NCBI RefSeq assembly: GCF_934560975.1
Contig: NZ_CAKTFO010000036.1
Location: forward strand, 1 to 20,373
DNA: 20,373 nt
Reading direction: 5' to 3'
Origin: an uncultured Sphingomonas sp.
GTDB lineage: Bacteria; Pseudomonadota; Alphaproteobacteria; Sphingomonadales; Sphingomonadaceae
Both the position numbers and the translations under genes were made by a program. Positions 1 through 6,820 of the stretch are shown piece after piece (the first letter of the stretch is position 1; every line of letters starts with the position of its first letter). The notes under the pieces are model-generated. The model ran no database searches. It saw nothing but the letters and a program-made list of their open reading frames with translations, and was not told the origin of the DNA.

Positions 1-62
1 AGGGCAAGGGCATCAAGTATGCCGGCGAGTTCATCTTCCGCAAGGAAGGGAAGAAGAAGTAA
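1..62 (+). CDS. rplF: 50S ribosomal protein L6, C-terminal end (partial)
   Basis: The gene enters from the left edge. The frame beginning at base 3 reads GKGIKYAGEFIFRKEGKKK and then TAA, which is the typical L6 C-terminus (GKGI-Y--E---RKEGKKK). L6 binds 23S rRNA near the sarcin-ricin region of the large subunit. Its stop overlaps the start of rplR by one base (TAATG), as expected for translational coupling in the spc operon. Only about 19 residues are visible, so nothing can be said of the rest. Confidence 0.93.
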   Translation, partial: GKGIKYAGEFIFRKEGKKK

Positions 63-415
63 TGGCCAAGCTGTCTCTGTTCGAGCGCCGCCGCCGCCGC
101 GTCCGCACCGCGCTGAAGGCGCGTGGCGGTCTGCGTCCGCGCCTGTCGGTGCACCGCTCCGGCCGTCACATCTATGCGCAGGTGATCGACGATGCCGCCG
201 GTAAGACCGTCGCGTCCGCATCGACGCTGGAGAAGGACGTGCGCGACACGTCCGGCGCCAATGTCAGTGCGGCACAGTCGGTCGGGCAGCGCGTCGCCGA
301 GCGTGCCAAGGCCGCCGGCGTGACCACGGTCGTGTTCGACCGCGGTGGCTTCCTGTTCCATGGGCGCGTCAAGGCGCTCGCCGATGCCGCCCGCGAAGGC
401 GGATTGGAGTTCTAA
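62..415 (+). CDS. rplR: 50S ribosomal protein L18
   Basis: The 117-residue product is L18, which together with L5 and L25 anchors 5S rRNA in the large subunit. Visible family traits are the Arg-rich N-terminus (FERRRRRVRTALKARG), the LSVHRSGRHIYAQVIDD segment, the LEKDVRDTSGAN region, and a C-terminus with VVFDRGGFLFHGRVKALADAAREGGLEF-type order, of which FDRGG and HGRVKALAD are the most diagnostic. Length matches the usual 115-120. The ATG overlaps the rplF stop by one base, and the stop TAA is followed immediately by the rpsE ATG. The gene is therefore co-transcribed in the spc operon, with nothing unusual about it. Confidence 0.97.
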   Translation: MAKLSLFERRRRRVRTALKARGGLRPRLSVHRSGRHIYAQVIDDAAGKTVASASTLEKDVRDTSGANVSAAQSVGQRVAERAKAAGVTTVVFDRGGFLFHGRVKALADAAREGGLEF

Positions 416-1144
416 ATGGCTGATACCAATCCCATCGAGGCCCAGCCGGGCGCTCCCGCCGAAGTTCCGGCGGGCGGCGAGGCGCAGCCCAACGAGCGTG
501 GTCCCCGCGGTCCGCGCGGTGGCCGTGGCCGTGGCGGCAACGATCGTGGCGGCGGCCGTGGCCGTGACGGTCAGCGCCGTCGCGACGACCGCAACCGCGA
601 GGAAGGCGGCGAGGAGCTGGTCGAGAAGCTCGTCCACATCAACCGTGTGTCCAAGACGGTGAAGGGCGGCAAGCGCTTCGGCTTCGCGGCTCTGGTCGTG
701 GTCGGTGACGGCGCGGGTCGCGTCGGCTTCGGCCATGGCAAGGCGCGCGAAGTGCCGGAGGCGATCTCCAAGGCGACCGCATCGGCAAAGAAGGCGATGA
801 TCCGCGTTCCGCTCAAGGACGGTCGCACGCTGCACCATGATGGCCTCGGCCATTTCGGCGCCGGCCGCGTCTATGTTCGCTCGGCTCCGCAGGGTACCGG
901 CATCATCGCCGGCGGTCCGATGCGCGCCGTGTTCGAGAGCCTGGGTGTGCACGACGTGGTGACCAAGTCGGTCGGCACGAACAACCCCTACAACATGATC
1001 CGTGCGACCTTCGAGGCGCTTGGCGAACAGACGAGCCCGCGCTCGGTCGCCCAGCGTCGCGGCAAGAAGATCGCCGATCTGCTGCGTCGTGGCGGCGCCT
1101 CTGCCGAGGTTGCCGAGGCCGACGCGGCGGCCGTGACGGAGTAA
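416..1144 (+). CDS. rpsE: 30S ribosomal protein S5 with long RG-rich N-terminal extension
   Basis: S5 is a small-subunit protein that sits near the mRNA entry and helps decoding fidelity. The core begins around residue 66 (ELVEKLVHINRVSKTVKGG) and runs through GDGAGRVGFGHGKAREVPEA, GTGIIAGGPMRAVFE and NNPYNMIRATFEAL, all highly conserved S5 segments. The protein is 242 residues, against 167 for E. coli S5. Aligned on the EKL-NRVSKTVKGG block, about 57 residues are added at the N-terminus. These are an acidic/Ala-Pro stretch (1-26) followed by Arg/Gly repeats such as RGPRGGRGRGG (about 28-56), likely disordered. A short Ala/Glu-rich tail follows residue 228. The start lies directly after the rplR stop, and no later ATG precedes the core, so the extension appears to be real. 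Confidence 0.97.
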   Translation: MADTNPIEAQPGAPAEVPAGGEAQPNERGPRGPRGGRGRGGNDRGGGRGRDGQRRRDDRNREEGGEELVEKLVHINRVSKTVKGGKRFGFAALVVVGDGAGRVGFGHGKAREVPEAISKATASAKKAMIRVPLKDGRTLHHDGLGHFGAGRVYVRSAPQGTGIIAGGPMRAVFESLGVHDVVTKSVGTNNPYNMIRATFEALGEQTSPRSVAQRRGKKIADLLRRGGASAEVAEADAAAVTE

Positions 1145-1149
1145 GAGCA

Positions 1150-1326
1150 ATGGCGACCATCAAGGTAACCCAGGTCGGTTCGCCGATCCGCCGCAAGGCC
1201 GACCAGCGCGCGACGCTGATCGGGCTCGGCCTCAACAAGATGCACAAGACCCGGGAGCTGGAAGACACTCCCGAGGTTCGCGGCATGATCCGCAAGGTGC
1301 AGCACATGGTGAAGGTTGAGGGCTAA
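1150..1326 (+). CDS. rpmD: 50S ribosomal protein L30
   Basis: This small gene encodes 58 residues beginning MATIKVTQVGSPIRRKADQR and ending RKVQHMVKVEG. This is the bacterial short-form L30: the IKVTQVGSPI strand, the Q--TL-GLGL-K-----EL-DTPEVRGM core and the final VKVE strand are all present. L30 is a non-essential large-subunit protein. The ATG lies five bases after the rpsE TAA, with AGAGC just upstream. In the standard spc operon rplO follows at once. Here a terminator and a 347-bp gap follow instead, so rpmD may be the last gene of this transcript. Confidence 0.96.
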   Translation: MATIKVTQVGSPIRRKADQRATLIGLGLNKMHKTRELEDTPEVRGMIRKVQHMVKVEG

Positions 1327-1356
1327 GCCCTTCAACCGGATCGCGGTGTTTAAGAG

Positions 1357-1386
1357 CGGGGTGGCCCAGGCCATCCCGTTTTTTTT
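1357..1386 (+). terminator. Rho-independent terminator after rpmD
   Basis: CGGGGTGGCC at 1357-1366 pairs with GGCCATCCCG at 1369-1378 (10 pairs including one G-U; the innermost pairs probably open to make the loop). Eight T residues follow directly at 1379-1386. This is the classic intrinsic terminator layout. It sits 30 bp after the rpmD stop, in the middle of what is normally a continuous ribosomal operon. Confidence 0.88.
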
Positions 1387-1468
1387 GTGTCTGTGGCCGT
1401 GTTTCACCGGAGCACGACGGTCAGGGTAGATCAGGCAACAAGCGCGAGCAGACGGCGGTCAACCCTGC

Positions 1469-1496
1469 CCGTGTTCCTGCGCACGCAGGAACACGG
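1469..1496. repeat. Perfect 28-nt palindrome, REP-like
   Basis: CCGTGTTCCTGCG at 1469-1481 is followed by CA and then its exact reverse complement at 1484-1496. There is no T-run on either side, so it is not a simple intrinsic terminator. The core TCCTGCG-NN-CGCAGGA recurs at 19235-19254, also in an intergenic position. This suggests a family of intergenic hairpin repeats like the REP elements known in other proteobacteria. Confidence 0.6.
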
Positions 1497-1673
1497 ATGG
1501 GCTTGGGGGTTGGCGGGTGATCTGCCTGGACACGCGGAGATTGCGACGTGTGGCCTCGCCATCCACGCTCCAGACACGCAAAACCGTCACAATAAGGATG
1601 ACAGGAGCGGCCGTTTCACTTATGGGCGGCCCCTTCATTCAGCGCGACAACAGCGAAAGCGAGTGCATTTTCC

Positions 1674-2204
1674 ATGAAACTGAACGATCTTCGAGACAAT
1701 CAGGGTGCCCGTAAGTCCCGCGTCCGCGTGGGCCGTGGCATCGGCTCCGGCGTCGGCAAGACCGCCGGTCGCGGCCAGAAGGGCCAGAAGAGCCGTGAGG
1801 GCGTGTCCATCAACGGCTTCGAGGGCGGCCAGATGCCGCTCCACATGCGGATCCCGAAGCGCGGCTTCAACAACATCTTCGCCAAGGATTATGCCGAGGT
1901 AAATCTGGGCCAGCTGCAGAAGCTGGTGGATGCCGGCACGCTGGCGACCGACGGCACGATTGACCATGCCGCGCTGAAGGCGGCCGGTGTCGCCCGTGGC
2001 GGCAAGGACGGCGTCCGGGTTCTGGCCAAGGGCACGCTGACGGCGAAGCTCGCCTTCCGCGTTGCTGGCGTGTCCAAGTCGGCGCGCGAGGCGATCGAGC
2101 AGGCCGGCGGTTCGGTCGAGGTGATCGAGGTTGTCCCAGCCGCCGAAAAGGCCGCCGCCAAGAAGGGGCAGACGCTGGCCGCCAAGAAGGCCGCCCGCGC
2201 CTGA
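1674..2204 (+). CDS. rplO: 50S ribosomal protein L15
   Basis: The 176-residue product is L15, a large-subunit assembly protein that contacts many 23S rRNA helices. The N-terminus MKLNDLRDNQGARKSRVRVG, the Gly/Lys-rich loop GRGIGSGVGKTAGRGQKG, and the FEGGQMPLHMRIPKRGFNN block are diagnostic. The C-terminal half has the usual KGTLTAKLAFRVAGVSKSAREAIE strand-helix pattern. A Lys/Ala tail of roughly 20 residues makes it longer than the 144 residues of E. coli L15. The ATG at 1674 begins the conserved N-terminus exactly; the ribosome-binding site is weak (GCGAG about 10 bases upstream). The gene is separated from rpmD and from secY by terminator-like hairpins, so it may be a single-gene transcript. 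Confidence 0.96.
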   Translation: MKLNDLRDNQGARKSRVRVGRGIGSGVGKTAGRGQKGQKSREGVSINGFEGGQMPLHMRIPKRGFNNIFAKDYAEVNLGQLQKLVDAGTLATDGTIDHAALKAAGVARGGKDGVRVLAKGTLTAKLAFRVAGVSKSAREAIEQAGGSVEVIEVVPAAEKAAAKKGQTLAAKKAARA

Positions 2205-2245
2205 GCCCGACACGGCTTAGACAAAGACGATCAAGTCTCTATATG

Positions 2246-2283
2246 GAGCGGCGGAGGCGGGGATACTGCCCCGCCGCTCTTTT
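2246..2283 (+). terminator. Terminator-like hairpin between rplO and secY
   Basis: GAGCGGCGG at 2246-2254 is complementary to CCGCCGCTC at 2271-2279. An alternative inner stem pairs GGCGGGG at 2256-2262 with CCCCGCC at 2269-2275. The outer arm runs into TTTT at 2280-2283. The stem is strong and the T-run short, so termination may be partial. The two pairings are mutually exclusive. Confidence 0.7.
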
Positions 2284-2308
2284 CTTATCCGGGGTTCGAT
2301 AAAGACCG

Positions 2309-3670
2309 ATGGCATCCGCAGCCGAGCAACTGGCCGCCAATGCGAGCTTGTCACAGTTCGCTAAAGCGACCGACCTGAAGAAGCGCCTCTGGTTCACGTT
2401 GGGCGCGCTGGTCGTGTTCCGCCTGCTCTCCTATGTGCCGCTGCCGGGTATCGATCCCCGCGCGCTCGCGTCGCTGTTCCAGCAGACCCAGGGCGGGGTG
2501 ATGGACTTCTTCAACACCTTCACCGGCGGCGCGCTGACGCGCATGTCGGTGGTGGCGCTGGGCGTCATGCCCTACATCACCGCGTCGATCGTGGTGCAGC
2601 TGGCGACGTCGCTGTCGCCGCAGCTGAACGCCATCAAGAAGGAAGGCGAAAGCGGCCGCAAGAAGCTGAACCAGTATACGCGGTACGGCACGGTGCTGCT
2701 GACGGCGATCCAGGGTTACTTCATCGCCGTCGGGCTCGAGGCATGGGGCGCGTCCGCCGGGCAGAGCGCGGTGATTGTCGATTCGTGGCTGTTCCGGGTG
2801 ACCACCGTTATCACGCTCGTCGGCGGCACCATGTTCCTGATGTGGATCGGTGAGCAGATCACCACCCGCGGCATTGGCAACGGCGTGTCGCTGATCATCA
2901 TGGCCGGCATCGTCGCCAGCCTGCCGACGACGATCGCCAACGCGCTGGAGCAGGCGCGGACGGGCGCGACCTCGCCCTTGTGGGTGATTGGCGGCTTCCT
3001 GTTCTTCTTCGGCCTGATCCTGTTCATCTGCTTCATGGAACGCGCGCAGCGGCGCGTGCTGATCCAATATCCCAAGCGCCAGACCGCGCGCGGGATGATG
3101 CAGGCGGACAAGAGCCACCTGCCGCTGAAGATCAACACTGCCAACGTGATCCCGCCGATCTTCGCATCGTCGCTGCTGGCGCTGCCGCTGACGATCACGC
3201 AGTTCGCCGGCAACCGCCTGTCGGGTGAGAGCCGGTGGGGCGACTTCATCATCTCCCTCAACCAGTTCATCGGCCAGGATACGCCGGCCTATTTCGTGCT
3301 GTATGCAGCGGGGATCATCTTCTTCTCGTTCTTCTACACGGCGGTGGTGTTCAACCCCGAGGAGACGGCCGACAATCTGAAGCGCTACGGCGGCTTCATT
3401 CCCGGCATCCGTCCCGGCAAGGCGACCGAGAATTACCTCGACTATGTCCTGACGCGCATCACCGTCATCGGCGCGGCCTACCTGACCGCGATCTGCGTCA
3501 TTCCGGAGATGATCGTGCCACGGCACCTGATCGGCTTCGGCGGCACCAGCCTGTTGATCGTCGTCAACGTCACGATCGATACGGTGACGCAGATCCAGAG
3601 CCACTTGCTGGCGCACCAATATGGTGACCTGATCAAGAAGGCGAAGCTGAAGGGGGGAATGCGTCGATGA
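2309..3670 (+). CDS. secY: Preprotein translocase subunit SecY
   Basis: SecY is the channel subunit of the SecYEG translocon in the inner membrane. The 453-residue protein begins with a cytoplasmic segment (to about 27). It then shows ten hydrophobic segments, the first around WFTLGALVVFRLLSYVPLPG with the usual PLPGID turn. Diagnostic stretches are the plug-region FFNTFTGGAL, the GVMPYITASIVVQL segment, the cytosolic KEGESGRKKLNQYTRYGT loop, GNGVSLIIMAGI, and the basic cytoplasmic loop RRVLIQYPKRQT that contacts SecA and the ribosome. The C-terminal region has NPEETADNLKRYGGFIPGIRPG and ends in a basic tail. Length is normal. Its TGA overlaps the adk ATG (ATGA), indicating coupling. It is preceded by the hairpin at 2246-2283. 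Confidence 0.98.
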   Translation: MASAAEQLAANASLSQFAKATDLKKRLWFTLGALVVFRLLSYVPLPGIDPRALASLFQQTQGGVMDFFNTFTGGALTRMSVVALGVMPYITASIVVQLATSLSPQLNAIKKEGESGRKKLNQYTRYGTVLLTAIQGYFIAVGLEAWGASAGQSAVIVDSWLFRVTTVITLVGGTMFLMWIGEQITTRGIGNGVSLIIMAGIVASLPTTIANALEQARTGATSPLWVIGGFLFFFGLILFICFMERAQRRVLIQYPKRQTARGMMQADKSHLPLKINTANVIPPIFASSLLALPLTITQFAGNRLSGESRWGDFIISLNQFIGQDTPAYFVLYAAGIIFFSFFYTAVVFNPEETADNLKRYGGFIPGIRPGKATENYLDYVLTRITVIGAAYLTAICVIPEMIVPRHLIGFGGTSLLIVVNVTIDTVTQIQSHLLAHQYGDLIKKAKLKGGMRR

Positions 3671-4332
3671 AGCTGCTGATCCTGCTGGGGCCCCCGGGGG
3701 CGGGGAAGGGGACGCAGGCGCAGTCCTTGATGACGCGGTACGGGCTGATCCAGCTGTCCACCGGCGACATGCTACGCGCCGCCGTGAAGGCGGGATCGAC
3801 CATCGGGATGCAGGCCAAGTCGATCATGGAGGCCGGCCAGCTCGTCCCTGACGAGGTGGTGACCGCCCTGATCGCCGAGCGGATGGACAAGGAGGCGCAC
3901 GCGCCCGGCTTCATCTTCGACGGCTATCCCCGTACCCAGGCGCAGGCGGAGTCGCTGGACGCCTTGCTGGCGGAACGCGGCTATCGCCTGGATCATGTGA
4001 TCGAGTTGACGGTGGACGAGCAGGCGCTGGTGGAGCGCATATCCGGCCGCTTCACCTGTGCGCGCTGCAACGAGGGCTATCACGATCGCTTCAAGCTGCC
4101 CCAGGTGGCGGGCACGTGCGACGTGTGCGGATCGAGCGAGTTCAAGCGCCGCCCGGACGACAATGCGGACACGGTGCGCGCGCGTCTGGTGGAATATCGC
4201 GCCAAGACCGCACCGATCCTGCCTTATTACGAGGCCAAGGGGCTGGTGGCGCGGGTGGACGGCATGGCCGAGATCGGCGCCGTCACGCGGGCGATCGAAG
4301 CCGTGGTGGGCGGAGCGCCGGCCGGCTGCTGA
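3667..4332 (+). CDS. adk: Adenylate kinase, zinc-type LID
   Basis: Adenylate kinase interconverts ATP + AMP and 2 ADP in the cytoplasm. The P-loop GPPGAGKGT is at residues 8-16, the AMP-site LSTGDMLR at 30-37, and FDGYPRT at 84-90. The long-form LID domain follows ISGRF at 125-129. It carries two Cys pairs, C131-x2-C134 and C151-x2-C154, arranged as a structural zinc site as in Gram-positive and many alphaproteobacterial enzymes. The RRPDDNADTVRARL segment supplies the LID arginines. At 221 residues the length is normal. The start overlaps the secY stop by four bases. In many alphaproteobacteria rpsM follows adk; here the operon ends and an unrelated minus-strand gene comes next. Confidence 0.97.
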   Translation: MKLLILLGPPGAGKGTQAQSLMTRYGLIQLSTGDMLRAAVKAGSTIGMQAKSIMEAGQLVPDEVVTALIAERMDKEAHAPGFIFDGYPRTQAQAESLDALLAERGYRLDHVIELTVDEQALVERISGRFTCARCNEGYHDRFKLPQVAGTCDVCGSSEFKRRPDDNADTVRARLVEYRAKTAPILPYYEAKGLVARVDGMAEIGAVTRAIEAVVGGAPAGC

Positions 4333-4569
4333 TAAAAGACAGGCGGGCCGTCACGAGGTGGTCCGTCTCGGCTTCGGTTCGGCGGGCCATCGATGCTGTC
4401 TAGCGGGCGAGGATCACCTTGCGGCCGATGCGCATCGTGTCTGCTGAGAAAGCCTGTTCCTGCCGGTTAGCTGGTGCCGCGGCGGGGACACGGGTCACGA
4501 TGTAACCTGTTCGCAAACCGGTCTCGCTGTTTTGCTCCCGGTGCGGCGGACCATCGTTTTCCTGTGAAC
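4333..4569. other. Intergenic region between convergent adk and flippase gene
   Basis: No clear terminator with a T-run is seen after adk. On the minus strand a frame runs open into position 4400 and ends SADTMRIGRKVILAR-stop. Its last codons have GC-rich third positions, but it has no start of its own and would need a frameshift to join the upstream flippase. It may be a remnant of a lost gene or chance. Confidence 0.35.
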
Positions 4570-5952
4570 CTACGGCGTCGGCAGCACGACCACGTCATTC
4601 TCGCGCACCGTGCGATAGATGACGCGCCACGCGACGAGGCCGAACAGGATCAGCCCCAGCACGGAGGCGGCGAGGGAGGCCAGAGCGGCGCCTTCCACCC
4701 CCCACAGCGGCAACCCCACCGCCAGCAGCAGCGCCTGCAGCACGGTGGTGGCGATGCGCAGGTGGAAGGCGGTGGCCGCGCGGCCGGTGGCCATCAGGGC
4801 CGGCTCGAAGCTGGAGCCGCCGAGGTCCAGCGCCGCCGCCGCTCCCAGCATCAGCAGCAGCGGATAGGCATCGAGATAGTCGCGACCCGCGACCAGCCCC
4901 AAAGCGGGCTTTCCGATCAGCAGCAGCAGCGCGATGATCACCACGCCCGCCACGATAGAGAAGCGAGTGGCGTGGCGGAACAGCTTGCGCAACTCGGCGG
5001 CGGTGCGGACGACATGCACCCGCGCCAGCTCCGCGAACATGGAGCGCGAAAGCAGGTCCGACAGCTTGGCGAGCGAGCGGCCGAGCTGAAAGGCCAGGCG
5101 ATAGCCGCCAGCCGCCGCCGGCCCGACCACCAGGCCGACCAGCAGCACCGAGAATTGCTTGCCGAGTGCGTTCAGGGTGGTGCCCATGTTGGTGATGGCG
5201 GCAAAGCGCCACAAGCCGGGATTGTCGCGACCGGCGGTGATCGCGCCCCGCCACTGGGCCGGCCCGAGCAGGCCGCGCGCTTCCCGCACCGCCAGCACCC
5301 AATGCGCCGCCGCCGTCAGCAACTCCGCCACCGCCCAAGCGAGCAGGAAGCCGGAAACGCTCGGCCGGAACAGCAGCACGACCATCAGCGCGCCGATCAG
5401 CCGCACTATCGGCGTCACCGAATCTGCCGCCGCCGACAGGCCGAACCGGTCGTACAGGCGCAGGATGCCCACCGCGGTGGAGCGGAAAGACAGCAGCATC
5501 ACGAAGCAGAACAGCAAGGCATCGCGCGACAGCGTCGCGTCCCAGCCGAGCGCCGGACCCATCGACACCACGCCGACGGTGGCGATCACGCAGCCGAGCA
5601 GCGCCGCGCCGAAATCCAGCGCCACGCAGAAAACGAGCACGCCGCCCAGCCCGTTGCGATTGCCGGAATGGAGGTGCGGCATGCCGTAATTCACCACCAC
5701 CTGCCAGGTGGAGAAGGTGACGATCGCGCTGACCGCCTGACCGGTGCCGAGGATCAGCACGAACTGGCCGAACAGGTCCCGGCCCAAAGCGCGGGTCGCC
5801 ATGCCGATATAGATCAGGCTGAGGATCGCGCCCACGGTCTTGCCGCCCAGCAGCCAGACGGCGTTTTCGATCACGCGGCCGATCGTGCCGCTGCGCGCGA
5901 CGCCCTTGGCGCGCTGCGTGTCGAGCCATTTACGATAGGCGGAAAGGGGCAA
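4570..5952 (-). CDS. Polysaccharide/oligosaccharide flippase (MOP superfamily, Wzx-like)
   Basis: The 460-residue protein is an inner-membrane polytopic protein with about 12-14 hydrophobic segments. Its first helix region (AVWLLGGKTVGAILSLIYIG) and the following ATRALGRDLFGQFVLILGTGQAV are typical of the polysaccharide-biosynthesis/RfbX branch of MOP exporters, which flip lipid-linked glycans across the membrane. The mid-protein GGYRLAFQLGRSLAKLSDLLSRSMFAELAR block is also characteristic. Start: the frame has an in-frame TGA just upstream and no ATG near the N-terminus. TTG at 5952 is the best start, with GGAGA (plus-strand TCTCC, 5962-5966) nine bases upstream. It is divergent from the cytidylyltransferase gene, with 121 bp between starts, suggesting a linked job in surface-molecule synthesis. 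The substrate is unknown. Confidence 0.85.
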   Translation of the reverse strand: MPLSAYRKWLDTQRAKGVARSGTIGRVIENAVWLLGGKTVGAILSLIYIGMATRALGRDLFGQFVLILGTGQAVSAIVTFSTWQVVVNYGMPHLHSGNRNGLGGVLVFCVALDFGAALLGCVIATVGVVSMGPALGWDATLSRDALLFCFVMLLSFRSTAVGILRLYDRFGLSAAADSVTPIVRLIGALMVVLLFRPSVSGFLLAWAVAELLTAAAHWVLAVREARGLLGPAQWRGAITAGRDNPGLWRFAAITNMGTTLNALGKQFSVLLVGLVVGPAAAGGYRLAFQLGRSLAKLSDLLSRSMFAELARVHVVRTAAELRKLFRHATRFSIVAGVVIIALLLLIGKPALGLVAGRDYLDAYPLLLMLGAAAALDLGGSSFEPALMATGRAATAFHLRIATTVLQALLLAVGLPLWGVEGAALASLAASVLGLILFGLVAWRVIYRTVRENDVVVLPTP

Positions 5953-6073
5953 GGGTCATGGTCTCCGAACCGCGTCGCCCTAATCCCGCGCCGGGGCGCC
6001 GTCCAGCAGCGGCGCGGCGGCAAGGGGGCAGGGGGGAGTGGCAGGCGGCGGCCGCTGCCGCTAAAGGGCGGCG

Positions 6074-6820
6074 ATGATCATCAAGCGCGCCATCATCCTG
6101 TCGGCCGGCCAGGGATCCCGCCTGGGCCCGATCACCGCCGACCAGCCCAAATGCCTGATCCCCTTTGCCGGCAAGACCCTGCTCGACTGGCAGATCGATG
6201 CGCTCGCCGCGAGCGGGATCGGCGAGGTGGTGGTGGTCACCGGTTTCCGCACGGAAAAGGTGGAGGCGCAGGCCGCGCAACGCGGCGACGTGCGCGTCCG
6301 GACGCTGTTCAACCCCTTCTATCATGTCGCCGACAATCTTGGAACATGCTGGATGGCGCGGGGCGAGATGACGGAGGACTTCATCATCCTCAACGGCGAC
6401 ACCATCATCTCGCCGGAGATCGTGCGCACCTTGCTGGCGGGCGCGACCCTGCCGATCACGGTGACGATCGACGAGAAGGATGACGGCTACGATTCGGACG
6501 ACATGAAGGTCCGGCGCGAGGGCGATCGGCTGGCGGCAATCGGCAAGACGCTGACGCCGGAGGAGACGGACGCGGAGTCGATCGGGATGCTCGCCTTCCG
6601 GGGCGAGGGCCCCGCTTTGTTCAGCGCCCAGATCGACCGCATGATGCGGACCGAAGCGGGCACCAGGAATTGGTATCTCAAGGCGATCGATGCCCTGGCC
6701 GCGACCGGCAAGGTCGGTACGGTGTCGATCAAGGGGCAGGAGTGGCAGGAAGTGGACTTCCCCGCCGATCTGGCGGCGGCGTCCGCGCTGACCGAAAGGT
6801 GGCGGTCAGCCGGCCGCTGA
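6074..6820 (+). CDS. LicC-like nucleotidyltransferase (CTP:phospho-alcohol cytidylyltransferase family)
   Basis: The 248-residue cytosolic enzyme has the nucleotidyltransferase fold. The signature LSAGQGSRLGPIT is at 9-21, the base/sugar-phosphate contact QPKCLIPFAGK at 24-34, NPFYHVADNLGTCWMARG at 80-97, and the metal-binding LNGDT at 106-110. The DDGYDSDDMKVR segment (about 136-147), followed by ESIGMLAFRG, resembles LicC/phosphocholine cytidylyltransferase relatives more than hexose-1-P enzymes. The predicted reaction is CTP plus a phosphorylated alcohol (choline, inositol or similar) giving a CDP-alcohol; the real substrate cannot be read from sequence. AAAGGG lies upstream of the ATG. 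Its 3' end overlaps the convergent HIT gene by 15 bp. The CDP-alcohol phosphotransferase two genes away is the obvious consumer of its product. Confidence 0.85.
   Translation: MIIKRAIILSAGQGSRLGPITADQPKCLIPFAGKTLLDWQIDALAASGIGEVVVVTGFRTEKVEAQAAQRGDVRVRTLFNPFYHVADNLGTCWMARGEMTEDFIILNGDTIISPEIVRTLLAGATLPITVTIDEKDDGYDSDDMKVRREGDRLAAIGKTLTPEETDAESIGMLAFRGEGPALFSAQIDRMMRTEAGTRNWYLKAIDALAATGKVGTVSIKGQEWQEVDFPADLAAASALTERWRSAGR

Larger units (their letters stand above)
1327..1673. other. 347-bp non-coding gap inside the ribosomal operon
   Basis: No credible gene is seen between rpmD and rplO. The gap holds the terminator at 1357-1386 and the palindrome at 1469-1496. It must also supply a promoter for rplO if the terminator is efficient, but I could not find a convincing -35/-10 pair. 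Short open frames crossing this stretch lack a ribosome-binding site and have unordered, Arg/Ser/Thr-rich composition, so I treat them as chance. Confidence 0.6.

Noticed and set aside
1387..1714. Two short plus-strand open frames in the rpmD-rplO gap
   Set aside because: They start right after the terminator or mid-gap, cross the palindrome, overlap the start of rplO in other frames, and resemble no family I know.
2351..3619. A 422-codon minus-strand open frame
   Set aside because: It is fully antisense to secY, with a charged low-complexity product and no ribosome-binding site.
4474..6483. A 669-codon plus-strand open frame
   Set aside because: It is antisense to the flippase gene and runs on into the cytidylyltransferase in the wrong frame. 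Its product is a Gln/His/Arg/Ala-rich low-complexity string typical of shadows in GC-rich DNA.
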